Shown here piece by piece: positions 48,933-60,642 of a stretch of 64,000 nt of DNA. The position numbers and the translations under genes were made by a program. The stretch spans positions 3,133,001 through 3,197,000 of the forward strand of contig JACATO010000317.1 in assembly GCA_018389105.1 (NCBI GenBank). The letters run 5' to 3'. Source of the stretch: Nautilus pompilius (taxonomy: Eukaryota > Mollusca > Cephalopoda > Nautilida > Nautilidae). The notes below the pieces were generated by a model that searched no databases, was not told the DNA's origin, and worked only from the letters and a program-made list of their open reading frames with translations. Each line of letters starts with the position of its first letter. The first letter of the stretch is position 1.

Positions 48933-49036
48933 ATAGAAAAGGATCACCGACACAAGAAAACAGTTCTGCTCAAGATGGCGTAAATGCTGATGATGGCAGC
49001 AGAGGGCTGCCCAAATGCAGGTTTGCTGGCTACTAG
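48933..49036 (+). CDS. candidate 3-prime terminal coding exon, unknown
   Basis: A strong acceptor, CTTTATTTCCCCTGCAG, is followed by a phase-2 reading frame: two bases, then RKGSPTQENSSAQDGVNADD, then GSRGLPKCRFAGY and TAG at 49034-49036. The low-hydrophobic, Ser/Gly/Asp-rich peptide looks like a disordered C-terminus. Two CpGs survive within about 40 bp (ACCGAC and GGCGTA) although the surrounding kb has almost none, which fits coding constraint. AT-rich sequence resembling a 3-prime UTR follows. The protein is not recognised, and no compatible upstream exon was found (the 46390-46485 segment has the wrong phase). It is the best host-exon candidate here but unproven. Confidence 0.35.
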
Positions 49037-50858
49037 TGTTACTACTGCTGAAGTGATGGGGGGAAAGATCAAATCCACTGATTGCATGGTTGCTGAAAAC
49101 AAGGATAAAATAATTTCAGAAGCAATTTTTTAAATTATATTTTAAATTAGTTTCTTTAGTGTTAGGTTAATTTCTTACTCAAATGAAGTAAACATTATTT
49201 GTACACTGACCAAACAGAATGGTAGCTTAGATCCAATGCACAGTAATCTCAAAGTTCGCATTTCCTTTATTTTCCTGTTGCCGTGTTTTGTTTAAAATTT
49301 CAGTGGTATTAATGGTGGTTATTACCTAAATTGGGTACTGCACAAGCTGTCAAAAAACAAAAAGGAATGCTGACAGGCAGCATACAAATCATTTCTGTTT
49401 TCAGAAAGTTAGAAAGCATAATAAAAGGGACAGAACTCAAAACAAACAATTATTCTGTTTCTCACATATTAGTGCTTTATCAGTTGAATAAATCATTATA
49501 TAAACATACACGAGGATGTTTTCATAAATGAACAAAAAAAATAAATAAATAAACTTTTCAAAGTGAGTTAACTTGCAGGTCCACAAAAACAAACATTTGG
49601 AAAAAAGGAACCTAAATATTATAATGAATACTTTTTGTTTTTTTTTTAAACAGCACATTGCCTATTCCAGGAAGAGGGTTAACCAAATATTGGTGCCAAC
49701 CTCCACAATTGCCAAATAATAAGTTTCTGACAAACCATAAATGCAACACATATTAGAATTTCTAAGCATATCATTAGTTTTAATTCCTGATAAATTGTAT
49801 GACAACAGGCATTAATTATATCCGCTGTACTTAGTCACAAGGTAAACTTGCTGATCAAAATGATATGCAAGGATAATTTTTTTTAAAATTTTGTAATACA
49901 AAATAACGTACATAAGCCATCTTCTTTAAAACACACACAGTGAACAGGCAAATTTGGGAGAGCATTTTGTGTTAAGCTGTTATTTTCGTTTTGCCATCTT
50001 GTGAATGTTCCCAAAAGACAAATGTACAAAGCTAAAATTGTCAAAAGAATCTAGCAAATACAATGTAGTCTACTGCTTTGAGCTGCCAGAATAGTATAAC
50101 AAAAAAGTGAGCAGTTTGTTTACTTTTCCTGGTGTGATTCATACCAATAAACGACCTAAATGTCTTGTACTAAACTAATGACTCAGTAAAATGGAATTGT
50201 TTAATGGACAACTATGTTTTAAGTATTCCATTTGAAATTCAATACAAGTAAACTGAACAATATATCTATCAAAATGTGTTGTAGACTTTTAAAGAATGAA
50301 AAAAAGCATATAATTATAATAATAATCCAGATTTATCTTGTGTAGGTAGGTCTGTAATATTGTATCAAAACTGCTGGAGTTTTGATGATACAAAATCTTT
50401 GTAATTGTGGCCAAAACATCTGGGCTGGTAGACAAAACTTTAATGTCCCTCTCATGAAAATCTTGTTTTTGTTTAATGTAAAATTTTGACTTTCATCAAA
50501 CATACTGAGTCAAGCAATGCAGAGAAAAGGCTATAAGGGGGGGAGGGACTGTAAAGATAATAAAGTTATTCCCAGTAATTTTACCAGGGAGATAGATATC
50601 GGGCCTTGAATCATTTCTGTTCTTTGCTGTTGCTTTTGGGCAAGTGGCAGTAGACTGTCTGATTAAAGAATACATGAGTGGATAGCAAACATTTGTTTGT
50701 GTGTGTGTGTGTGTGTGTGTGCATGCGGCTGGGGTGGAGAGTTGTCTTGTTTTCAAAGTAGTTTCTCTGGATTTCATTTCTGGGGTTTAACTGCCCAATT
50801 CTATGATGTCAGCCCCTAATGAGTAACATAATAAAATAAGAATAAGTGAAAGGAAGTA
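49037..50858. other. no recognised gene; possible 3-prime UTR
   Basis: AT-rich sequence after the candidate terminal exon, with several AATAAA-type hexamers (for example near 49540). It includes a (TG)n run at 50695-50722. Confidence 0.35.
50695..50722. repeat. (TG)n microsatellite
   Basis: About 13 TG units in an otherwise non-repetitive stretch. Confidence 0.95.
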
Positions 50859-52215
50859 CAGTACTTGTAGAAATTATCTGACCAGTTTAATGTGTGGTCT
50901 CAGGCTGGGTATTGAAATCAAACATTGTAAATCACTTACCTACTAAGAACGACGTATCAGTGGTTGTACAATATACGTTTATTCTCTGCTAAAGAGCAAA
51001 TCATTATCTCACAGGATGGATGTGTAGGGACTGGCAAGGTAATCAAAATACCTGTAATTAATAGTCAATGTGCAACACTTTTAAAATTGTGAACTATTGC
51101 AGCTCAGTGCTCTGGCATAGTCTCAATAATCTGTCTAATGTCGGTTTTGCTTTATTTGTTGACGGAAACATCTTTCAATCTGGAATCTAAGTGGTCTCAA
51201 GTACCCTGAAAAGGATTTAGATCAGGTCACATGGTGAACTGTTGAAGCACCTTTTGTCACCTTTCTGATCGAGTAGCTTCTGCAAAAATGCAAATTTTTC
51301 TTTTTAGCCATTGTCAGCTTGGTATTTATAGCCTTATCCAATCATTCTCTGTTCACCGGTAAAAGCATCATGTAACCTCTCTTGTCCATTTTTCCATCTG
51401 TCTGGCGTTAGATTTCCAACCACATCAAGACAGATGCAGTCCCAGTCATTGATCTCTCCTCCTCCATGCTTTACAATAGGAAAAAACAGAGTTTCAGTGT
51501 AGTTACCCTCTAGCTTTCCACTGTATGAAAACCTACCCACCCTTCATTGCCAAACAAGTCAAACTTGAGCTTATTGGTAAAGAGAACAGTTTTCCACTGC
51601 TTGGTAGTCTAGTTCCTGTCCTTCTTGGCCCATTTCAGCCTTGTTGCTACATGAAGCGATTTTAGAATGGATTTCCAAACAAACTCTTAGATAGATATGC
51701 TTCTTTGAATCCCCTGACTACTGTCAACTGGGAAATCTTAGCAGCACCTCATGACATAGCTGATTTGTAAGATCTCAGTTTCATGACAGTCATGCAGGCT
51801 GGAAACTTTGATGTAGTGAATTTTATGGTTGATAATAGCTACCCTTCAACCTCATCCACATTGATTTCCCACTCACCTTAATGTTTTCCTGTCTTTCCAG
51901 ATTTAATTTCTCAGTCACCTTTGTGCCAGTGAATGATTCTGTATTCTCTTCACTCATAATTAAAGCATAACCCCCTACAATTGCTGTTCAAAGTATATTA
52001 TTTTATGCATAATGTGAGTAAACAAAATTCCTGTAATACTTCAAGAAAAAAGACTGCTCAATTCTTTGTAATTCCAATTTTAAACTAATCGATCCTAATC
52101 CTCACAGCTACTGATACATATGCTAACATTTATACCACTGGTTATCTGCACTAAACATCATTTAAACTCTGTACTCGTGTTTTTCAAAGTGGTAAGATAA
52201 TTTTGATAAGCACTG
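50859..52215. mobile_element. Tc1-like transposon, copy 1, TIR-bounded
   Basis: Left end CAGTACTTGTAGAAATTATC (50859 on) and right end, read on the minus strand, CAGTGCTTATCAAAATTATC (ending 52215) are matching terminal inverted repeats. A TA lies directly outside each, as expected for the TA target duplication of Tc1/mariner elements. The length of about 1.36 kb is typical of a full-size Tc1 element. It contains the minus-strand transposase relic described separately. Confidence 0.82.
51110..51957 (-). pseudogene. Tc1-like transposase pseudogene in copy 1
   Basis: Read on the minus strand from ATG at 51957 (MSEENTESFTGTKVTE). Similarity to Tc1 transposases is clearest in the DDE domain: QWKTVLFTNKLKFDLFG (about 51550-51600), equivalent to the family's W..V.WSDESKF.lFG, then the KHGGGE segment (about 51465-51485), DRWKNGQERLHDAFTGE and finally RKVTKGASTVHHVT. 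The Asp of the DES motif has become Asn (TNK), a lesion at the first catalytic residue. Stops and shifts break it repeatedly. In life it would bind the TIRs and cut and paste at TA sites. Confidence 0.78.
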
Positions 52216-53029
52216 TATATTGCTTATCTTTTTTTGTGAAATACATACATTAAATATATGTTAAATGCACAATTATTAAACCATATTTTGACAAAATAAG
52301 ATTAGTATTTTTCCAATATGTATATGTGTAACCTATTTCTGTTGGTCTTGTTACCAATCAAAAGCAGCAGTAAGGTGAGCACCATACAATCTAGAACAGA
52401 AGTGCTAACTTTCTGGTTGGTCTAACAAAGAGATCTGATACAATGGGACACAGATGTTCCGAATGTAAACATTTGGATAGATCATTTACCTGGTTTTTTT
52501 CCAGGTTTTTAATTTTGTTTACTAACCTGAATCAATTAGACCCAAAATCCATTTGGCAACATACACTGATTTATTGAACCTGTCGTTAGAAATGTAAAAT
52601 AAAAAAATGATGTTATTTTTTTAAGGTATGCAGTAATAGCACATTCATGGTAAATAAACATTTAACCATGTGCATGTTTTATACACAAACACACACACAC
52701 ACTGACATTCACAATTATGAAGCGACCATACTCTAACATTAATGCAAAAGCAGTGACCCAGCAAACCGCATAAACTATCAATTGTGTTGTTTTATTACTT
52801 AAAGCTTTTTGCGTAATTAGAGACCAATCATTATTTCTATTAATGTATAATTTAGTTAATACCAAAAATATATCATCACCACGTTCACCCAATATTGTTT
52901 CCCACAACTAAGTTGAATAATTGTCAGATGTTGTGGTTTTGAACATGTGTAGATGGACCTTATCAGTGATGACTGCTTTTGCTTTGTTTGGCAGATTAAA
53001 ATGGCACTTAAAAAAACAAAGTTACACAT
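52216..53029. other. no recognised gene
   Basis: AT-rich sequence between two Tc1-like elements. A short (CA)n lies near 52688-52702. Confidence 0.5.
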
Positions 53030-54067
53030 GAAACAAAGCTCTCCATTACTGATTTTCTGAAGCAGGTTAGCTCAAGCAGAAAATTGTAAAGGAAAATAAG
53101 CTGAAGTGACGCCATGGTGTGTGAACAACTATTTATAAAGTGAGGTCAAACAGTTCATCCTTAAAGAGCTGGGACAGAAAAAGAAAAGACTGTTGAATGG
53201 GAAGATAGGCTGCAGATTTGAAAGTCTAAAGTAAACCCTTTCTTTACAGGTAGCCAATTAACTACTAACCACTGTAACAGTAAACATCTTTATCTCCACC
53301 ACTAAAAGATGGTTGAGAGAGGGTGGAATGATCAGCCAAGTAGCAGCTAAAAGCCCTTGTTTTGGGATGAAAGAAAAAAGCAATAAATAGATGGACATCA
53401 TCAGAAGTACACTCTGAAGCAATGGTGTGATATATTGTGGTTAGATAAGAGATGGTTTAGAAATATTTGCTTCTAAGCAGAGGCTATGCCAGATGAAAAT
53501 CCAAAGAGACGTTTGAACTGAATTTGACCTATAATTAAGCATAGTGGTTGAAACATTCAGCTGGTAACTTGATAAAAATTTAATGGAGTTTGACCTACAA
53601 TTAAGTGAGGTAATGGAAACTTTAGGTTGTTTTGCTGATTATTCAGCTGGTAACTTAATATACTTCATTTGATTCTTACAAGTGAGGTAATGTATATTTT
53701 GCAATGAAATGCAATTCCATCAGCGGTAGCATTTGACAGGTGATGGATTTCTACTGTAATAAGGTAACAATCTAAATAAGAACGCATTCTTCGATCCACA
53801 GTATACCTCACAGGTCTTCTTAAGACCATGCTGCATCCCTGCTAAATCTCCAGATTTGAAACCCACTGTGCAAGCTAAACTAGATTGAAAAGTCAAGGGA
53901 AAAGATCTAACCAATGTCAGTCTGCTACAGAACTACCTGCAGGATGGGTAGAAGTTACTAGCAAGACATTTTTAAAAAATCGCTAAATATGAATGGCCAA
54001 AACATGCGCAAAAGTTATTCACATTAGAGATTGCTTTCTTTGATACAAGAAAGCTTAGTGATGACAA
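53030..54067 (+). pseudogene. Tc1-like transposase pseudogene, copy 2
   Basis: Plus-strand Tc1 transposase relic, unlike its minus-strand neighbours. The HTH part has RWLREGGMISQVAAKSP (about 53308-53358). The DDE start reads QWCDILWLDKRWFRNICF (about 53421-53475) and keeps the first catalytic Asp. PTIKHSG-like sequence follows near 53535, with the family's lysine changed between frames. The C-terminus carries PAKSPDLKPTVQ (about 53837-53872), equivalent to PDLNPIE, where the catalytic Glu position is lost. KVKGKDLTNVSLLQNYLQDG follows, and then FFDTRKLSDDN near 54035-54067. Many stops. A duplicated phrase, GAATTTGACCTATAATTAAG and GAGTTTGACCTACAATTAAG, sits 66 bp apart inside it. No TIR pair was found. 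Confidence 0.78.
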
Positions 54068-54600
54068 TGTCACAACTAATGGTTTAAATGTTCTGATAAA
54101 TGGTTCATCTATTTAAACTTTTTTTTGTTGTTGGAAGAATGCATTTTCATTAACAGTAAAGTATTTAAAAGGAGGATACTTTGCTCATAATTTTCCCTGC
54201 CTCCCTCTTAGCAAACAGTAACTGTTCAGATTCAGATATGTTTATCCCAGCATGAAATGCTATAACATCATCACTTCCCAGTTTGTTAAGTTAGACTACT
54301 TTTTTTTATTATTCAAATCTATCTCAAGACTGCCTTTGAAGCTCTTTTTCAAACTCCCCATATACAACCATTTCCATTAGTCTCTGGTATGACATGATCA
54401 CATGGCCAACCTATCTGTTTTATCTGCATTGTTTGGCCAGGTTCCATGTATTCACAAATTTAAAAAAATAATAATTCTAAAATTTATTTTTATGCTTACA
54501 GGTTTTGAATCTGTAACTCTTTGTAATGTAAAGATTTAATTATAATAGTGAAATACTAGCAAGACAAATTTTACATGATTTTTTTACATATATATATATA
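54068..54600. other. no recognised gene
   Basis: AT-rich sequence ending in a short (TA)n tract that is the insertion site of the next element. Confidence 0.5.
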
Positions 54601-55842
54601 CAGTATTGGAAATAATTATGGAAACACAAGATTTGTACAAACTGCAACATAGAAACACAGAAAATATATAAAACAAAATGAATACATCATAAAGTGCATC
54701 AGTATATGTATGATATGTGAGCCCTTTGCTTTATACAAAACATAATACCTTGCTTTTACATTCCCATACAGCTTATCGATGTATTACTATGGAACATTGT
54801 CCCAAACACCTGTAGCACTTTCCACAATTCATTCTAGGAGTTTGGTTGCTGTTTGAATTTCTCAGTAGACATATAACCCTGTATAACTTGAATGATGTTC
54901 ATATCAGGACTTGTGTTTCATCAGCCTCTTTACATTCCAAATAGTTTTTCACTACATTGTCTGTATTCCTGGGGTCATTGTCATATTGGAAGATAAATCC
55001 CCATCCAGAGAGACCTTTCAGAGCACACGGTATGATAAATGAGAACCTGCCACTGCCCGTTGCCAGCCAACATGGCTTTGATTTTATTCAAATTTCTGAT
55101 AACTTTGGCTGATATGCAACACCACACTTATATTGATGTACCTCCCTGACTCACTGTAGCTGTTGTACACTGACCATTATACCGCTCCCTGCTTATCTGT
55201 AAAGAGCACCAGCACCTTCCAGTTTCATCTTTGCTGCCTAGTTAAGTCTTGCCATTTGATCGCTTCTCGTTAGCAAACCATTTCGACCAGCTACACAACC
55301 ATCAAGACCACTGAGTGCAAATATGGATCTTGGTGTTCTTGAAATGTTACACCCATACTTGCAGCCAGGTCCTTTCAAAGTTGTCTATCAAGGCGAGAAC
55401 ATACCCTGAGATACTTAACATCACTTTTGGGGAGTTTTGGATTTCTTTCTCGACTGTGTCTATTGTCAACAGTAACAGTTCTGCATATCCTCCTCAGTCT
55501 TGCAGATAGCTCCTTAAAAATAAAGTCAGGCTGCGATCTTCCACATGAAGTAGCCTTCACTAGCTAACACTTTTATTTTTACATGCTTGCTGCCTGATTT
55601 TATTTCCAAGAGCCTTAGTAATCACCGCACTGCAATGATATCACTGCTTATACTCTAATAGTCCTCCTGCAAGTGCACTCTTTTCTGATTGCTTGCATGA
55701 CGGCCAATCAGAGTGGACTATATCAACACAAGACTGTATTATATAAGAGCATTTCATCCTTACACATGCAATGCGATTCCATCACAAGTTATTTACATTT
55801 TACACCCAGTTTTTTTGCTGTTTCTATAATTATTTCTGATGG
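54601..55842. mobile_element. Tc1-like transposon, copy 3, TIR-bounded
   Basis: Left end CAGTATTGGAAATAATTATG (54601 on) pairs with the right end, which reads on the minus strand CATCAGAAATAATTATAGAA (ending 55842). A TA flanks each side and the left one belongs to a (TA)n tract. The length of about 1.24 kb is slightly short for a full Tc1. Only 83 bp separate it from the next element. Confidence 0.75.
54720..55562 (-). pseudogene. Tc1-like transposase pseudogene in copy 3
   Basis: Minus-strand frames give an N-terminal helix-turn-helix region (KATSCGRSQPDFIFKELSAR, about 55500-55560). The start of the DDE domain is VLVLFTDK near 55200, and GFIFQYDNDPRNTDNVVKNY (about 54950-55000) matches the family's FQQDNDPKHTA block and keeps the second Asp. 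PDMN near 54905 corresponds to PDLNPIE. Frameshifts and stops are frequent. It belongs to a different Tc1 lineage from copies 1, 2 and 4, judged by its ends and residues. Confidence 0.72.
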
Positions 55843-55924
55843 TACACACATTTTAAAATAGTACTAACTCTTATTAACCCATCTAGATACTTGGATAAAA
55901 GGGTTTATTCATATAACAGTGTAT

Positions 55925-57130
55925 TATACCATTTCTCAAAGTTTAGCAACAAAAACGTTTTTAATGGTTAAAGTTTTATTTGTCAAACAACCAACCAACA
56001 CACAAACTCTTCTTCATGTGACACAACTTTTATCAAATAAATGTCAGTTACTAGTCACTATTATGGGTGTAAGAGGAAACAGGAAGGAATTACAGATAAT
56101 AGGGAAAGCCCTCCCACCCTCATGATAGTACGTGACTCACAGCAGCTTTGAATGCTGCTTATTGCCCTATCAACGAGAGCACCGGATGATAAAGTACTTT
56201 GTCTTATCAGAGAAGATTACAATTCTTGGAGAGATCTTGTAGAGGATTAGAGGGAGGCAATGTTTCACTTTGGTGTCTAAGTGGTCCCAAATATTCTGAA
56301 AATTATCTAGATCAAAGCACATGGTGAGCCACTCCATCACTATTAAAACACCTTTTGTTGCCTTCCTGATCCAGTAGTGTATTGTCTATACTTCATTGTA
56401 GTCAGGGCATCTCCCTAAAACTGGTGCAGGTCTGTACACCAAACCAGTAAAATTTCTGCCCAGACCATCACACCTCTACCACTTAAGTGATCCCTTTCCA
56501 CGATGTTTGTGAGTTGGTTGCCTGCTTCACTTTCTATACAGGTGATCACCCACCATTAGTCACATTAAAGGCTAAAATCTCGATTCATCAGTAAAAAGAA
56601 CATGGCACCATTTCTACTGCTGCTGTGTATGGCAGCAAAACAAGAGGATAAATGAGCAACATGTACCATCTTGCATAAATCCTTTAACCTCACTGTTGCC
56701 ACAGAGAGAAATCACAAGCAAGTTAGTGTTGAAGATGTTTTGCTAAGCCAAAAATGGCAGAAAATTATCTGCTGAGGTTGTGACCCTTGCTTGACCTAGA
56801 ACAATATCTCCATGTACTTGAAATTTTCTCAACAGCATTTCTATTTACATTTAGCCATTCTGTCACTTGAGTGTTCTACCCTTAGTCCTCCACCCTTGAG
56901 AATCTGCTAATCAAGTACACCTGCACGTCTGCAATGTTGCCCTTTAAAACAAATATCCAGAGAGCTAGAACTTATATGAACAAAAGCTTTTTCAAGACTT
57001 TAAACCAATGCTAAGCTACATTTTTCTATTGGAACTCACTCACTCATTTCTTTGATAAAAGTTGTTACACAAAGAATGTGTGGAACATTTGGGGAATAAA
57101 ACTTTAATGGTTTTGAAAAAAAAAATTTTT
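55925..57130. mobile_element. Tc1-like transposon, copy 4
   Basis: Bounded by imperfect inverted repeats with several matching segments. TGACACAACTTTTATCAAA near 56019 pairs with TTTGATAAAAGTTGTTACAC near 57052. TTAAAGTTTTATTTG near 55968 pairs with GGAATAAAACTTTAATGG near 57092. The length is about 1.2 kb. It carries a minus-strand transposase relic and has an inverted, internally deleted relative at 61692-62483. Confidence 0.72.
56066..56925 (-). pseudogene. Tc1-like transposase pseudogene in copy 4
   Basis: On the minus strand, the DDE domain begins with FTDESRF (about 56585-56605). It continues with VERDHLSGRGVMVWAEI (about 56452-56502), LHQF and GDALTTMKYR across one stop, and IWDHLDTKVKH (about 56268-56300), equivalent to the WD.L.R.V block after PDLNPIE. 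The N-terminal HTH region (around 56650-56925) is readable only in short pieces such as CHLSEWLNVN. Stops disrupt every domain. The FTDES motif keeps the first catalytic Asp. Confidence 0.72.
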
Positions 57131-60100
57131 TTTTTTTTTGTTTGTTGCTTAACTGTTTAAAATCACCAAGAATTGCTGTACTCTATTTAGTTCCTTCATT
57201 TGATCAACAATAAACCAAAAAAATCCTTTATATTTTTTATTCTGATTAAGTGAAAACATAGTAACCCATTCTAGAGCTTAAGTGAGAGAGATAATCAGAG
57301 TTTTCTGATTGTTGGAAAGCTTGCCCATTAGTAACCTTAAAATGGAAAAAAAGGGGAAATTTCACTGTCAACAAGTTTTGTTTAGTTGTCCCTAATGTAG
57401 CATATTGCAAACTTTCCACACACAGTGTAAATTGAACATTTCCACTTGCTGAATCCATATATTTAAATGAAAAATTTTAGACCCAGCTGATCTAGATACA
57501 AGTTAGAATAAATGGGATTCAAATGAAATTTCTCTTCTACATGTCAGTAGTGAAGACCAGCAAAGGACTCAAGTGAAAATTGTAGTCAGCATGATAGGGG
57601 TCTGGACCCGGATACTGACTGAAAGTGCTGGCTAAAATTCTAATGCTGATAATCTTTAGCTTCAAACATTTTTGCAACAAAAAACAAAAAAAAAAAAAAA
57701 ATCTAACAAACTTTGCTTTCTCCTTCCTTCCCATAAGTACTGTGGGTGTATCTCATAATGTTCTGCAACAAAATGTGCACATTAGAATCGTGGAATCTTA
57801 TAAAGTAAAATTTATTTTTATTTTTTGTTAATCCCTGACATTCTACAAAACATGAAATTATGCTTGTTAGAAATCCTGATCAATTATTACTATCATTTGT
57901 AAACCTTGTATCTTCATGCCTAAAACTGACAGCAATTTTCTGCCATTCATGAAGCAATGAAAATATCTTGTATATATTCTCCCATACTCCACAATTTATT
58001 AAACAGACTTACTTGCTATTTCATGAAGTTTGTTAAACTTTTGTCTCCTATATTAATATTCCACAAATGAAATCACTAACTATGATCTGTCAATAATGAT
58101 AGGACTTAAGATTGTGCAAAAACTGATGTTTTCCCATTATCATCTAATTTTCAACTTATTACCCAGAATCCATTCTCCAAATAGAATTTTTATACTTAAA
58201 TATAATAAAAAGAAACTAAATAAGTTATTGTTATGCCTTTTATTTTAATATAGATGTAAATAGTCACCTAAATTCCCTCTTGGAAACTCACAAAAGTTGT
58301 ACAAAAATGAGTACACCTTCAAAAAACATATCTCAGACTGTAGCCACCTCAGCAACCACCTGCTTCAAACTGGCTTTCACCTCTGGTGACTTTGTTTATA
58401 CATAATACATTCCAGCTGTAAAAATATTACATACAACCATTCTCTTTCCAGTTGCAGTAATGCAGAATCTACTAGAAACTAAATATTCATCTCTCTAAAC
58501 AAAAAAGAAAACCCTATGAAAGACTCAATAGCAACCGATGACCTTAATAAAAAATTGCCTTATAATGAAACTAGATAACAACTGCAATTGCTTTGTATAA
58601 AAAACAAAATGTTGACAGTAATAAATTCATTCCTTATTACTAAAATAAAATAACGTATTTTCAAAAGTTCCTTCACCATAAAGAAACAATGTAAAAGTAG
58701 TTTTAAATGTACATTGGTTTCATGTTATAATAAACTTGCAAAATGTAAAATTTAATAATAAATCAAATTTTAAAAACAATACAAATACTTAAAATTGTCA
58801 AACTTCCACAATTTTACATAGAGAAAAAAATGATACATAATTACACAATTTCAGTGCCCATTCTCTAAGCCCTGGAAATATAATTCATTCAGACTAAAAA
58901 AAATAATTAGATTCATGTATTTATAGTAACAATTGCTAAAGCATTTTTGTTCCAGTTTCAGTTAGAAACAGAGAATCAAAGAAGAAACCTTGACATAAGA
59001 TATATATAATATATACTTTGTTAATGAGCGCGCTGACTACCTCACAATATAAATTTAGAACAATTTTCTTTTGGTAACTGAATTACAATAGTAGAGCAGA
59101 GGAGAAGGTAGTCTAAAACTAAACTACTACTTTTAATTCAATGTTTTGAAGTAAAATCAGTCTACTTGAGTTTTCTCGCCCACTTACTTTTTGAGAGATA
59201 TATGTAGTTTTAAAAGATGAAAATAAAACAAATAAGAGTGATGAGAGTTTTTTTCAAATCTAAGAGACCCCCTTTGTCTTAAAAGTAAGTGTGTGCATTG
59301 AAAACCCTTCTGCTTGTTTGTCCTTTCTGTGGCAGAAGAAATGCTTTTGCAACTTTCAATTTCAGATCCTTATAATTTCTAATATGTCACTAGCAATTTA
59401 TTCTTGTACTTTTACCAAAATTTCCTTCAAACAATTAAGCAAAAAGAACTGGCACCAGACAAAAATTCATCTTTACTTAATCTTCAAACACTGACAGAAA
59501 GAACCAGAAGACTATATTTATGTGATATTTACACATAATCAAATATAGAAGACAGTTAATGTCACGTAAAGATGAGTTCATCCAGTGTGAACATCAAGAT
59601 ACCATTATCGCAATGTTTAAATCATGAAATTCATTGAAAATGTTTAAAAATAATAAATTGTGGACCAAAAGTTAACATTTCTTAAACTTCCAAACATAAT
59701 TTTAAAAAGTAAATTTATGGTGTTGTTTCATAATTGTAATTACTAAGTACAAATCCAGTAGCTTCAAAAATAAAAATTGCATTACATCACACAAAATAAA
59801 GAGAAAGTCTTCTACTAATGTGTTATTGTCTCTTGGTAATTATTCTATTTTGCACTCAAGATCACATTGTGTCTTTTTTTCTACTTTATTGTCAACATTT
59901 TGTCACAAAATTTTTTTTTTAAATTACAACATTTTGGAAAAATCACTCATTGTTTATCAAAATTCACAAAGATTTCTAAGAAACTATAATAGAAGCCACA
60001 ATTCTCATAATGTTTATTAGCTTCAGAAGCAACAGTTTCATCAGGAACTTACCAAAACCAACTTTTATTGTTTATTAGACATTAAATACTGCTGTAGTGG

Positions 60101-60260
60101 ATGTTCTTAATTGCAGTTTTAGCGAATATTATCATCATAAAGCAAGTCTGTTGGCTCAGAAAGATTAAGGAAAATATTTTGATTATACTATTCTTCAATG
60201 TAAGTTATAGTTTTTTTTTAAAAATTTTAATCTAAAAAAATCTCATGAAAAAATTAGATG
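57131..60260. other. no recognised gene
   Basis: Strongly AT-rich and CpG-poor, with a 14-base T run near 57126 and a 16-base A run near 57686. All frames are under 75 codons and unrecognised. ACTACCTCA at 59036-59044 matches the complement of the let-7 seed, but no transcript is established. Confidence 0.5.
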
Positions 60261-60642
60261 TATAACCATGATGAAAAATTTTGCATCACCCTTGAATTTT
60301 CTAATTTTTGCATGATAAAGTTGAATTAGACCTGCTGAATTTGCATAATGATGCTATATTAACATATTAAAATGTGAGCCACTTTGTACTTTTCCACAGA
60401 CTTAATGGAAAAACAACCAAAATTTTAAAATGTGACAATTTGAAATCTAACATTCAAATACATGGTTTGTGAAAAATACCAAAGTAAAAATCATACCAAG
60501 TGGAACTCAATTGGAAGTAATCAAAAGCAGACATTTAGAAGTGGTCGTGGTACAGTATCAAGCCATGAATAAGTATGATTAGAAGACAGATTTTATTAGC
60601 TTTTTTGTAAAATGATGCAAAACCTTTAGCCATAGCTGCATA
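60261..60642. mobile_element. Tc1-type non-autonomous element (MITE-like)
   Basis: The left end reads TATAACCATGATGAAAAATT then TTGCATCA. The right end on the minus strand reads TATGCAGCTATGGCTAAAGG then TTTTGCATCA. These form about 28-30-bp terminal inverted repeats with TA at the borders. The 382-bp interior has no coding capacity, so mobilisation would have needed a transposase in trans. About 235 bp of its left part is homologous to 8522-8755. Confidence 0.72.

Noticed and set aside
55919..56125. 68-codon plus-strand frame
   Set aside because: It lies within the end of a Tc1-like element whose transposase reads on the other strand.
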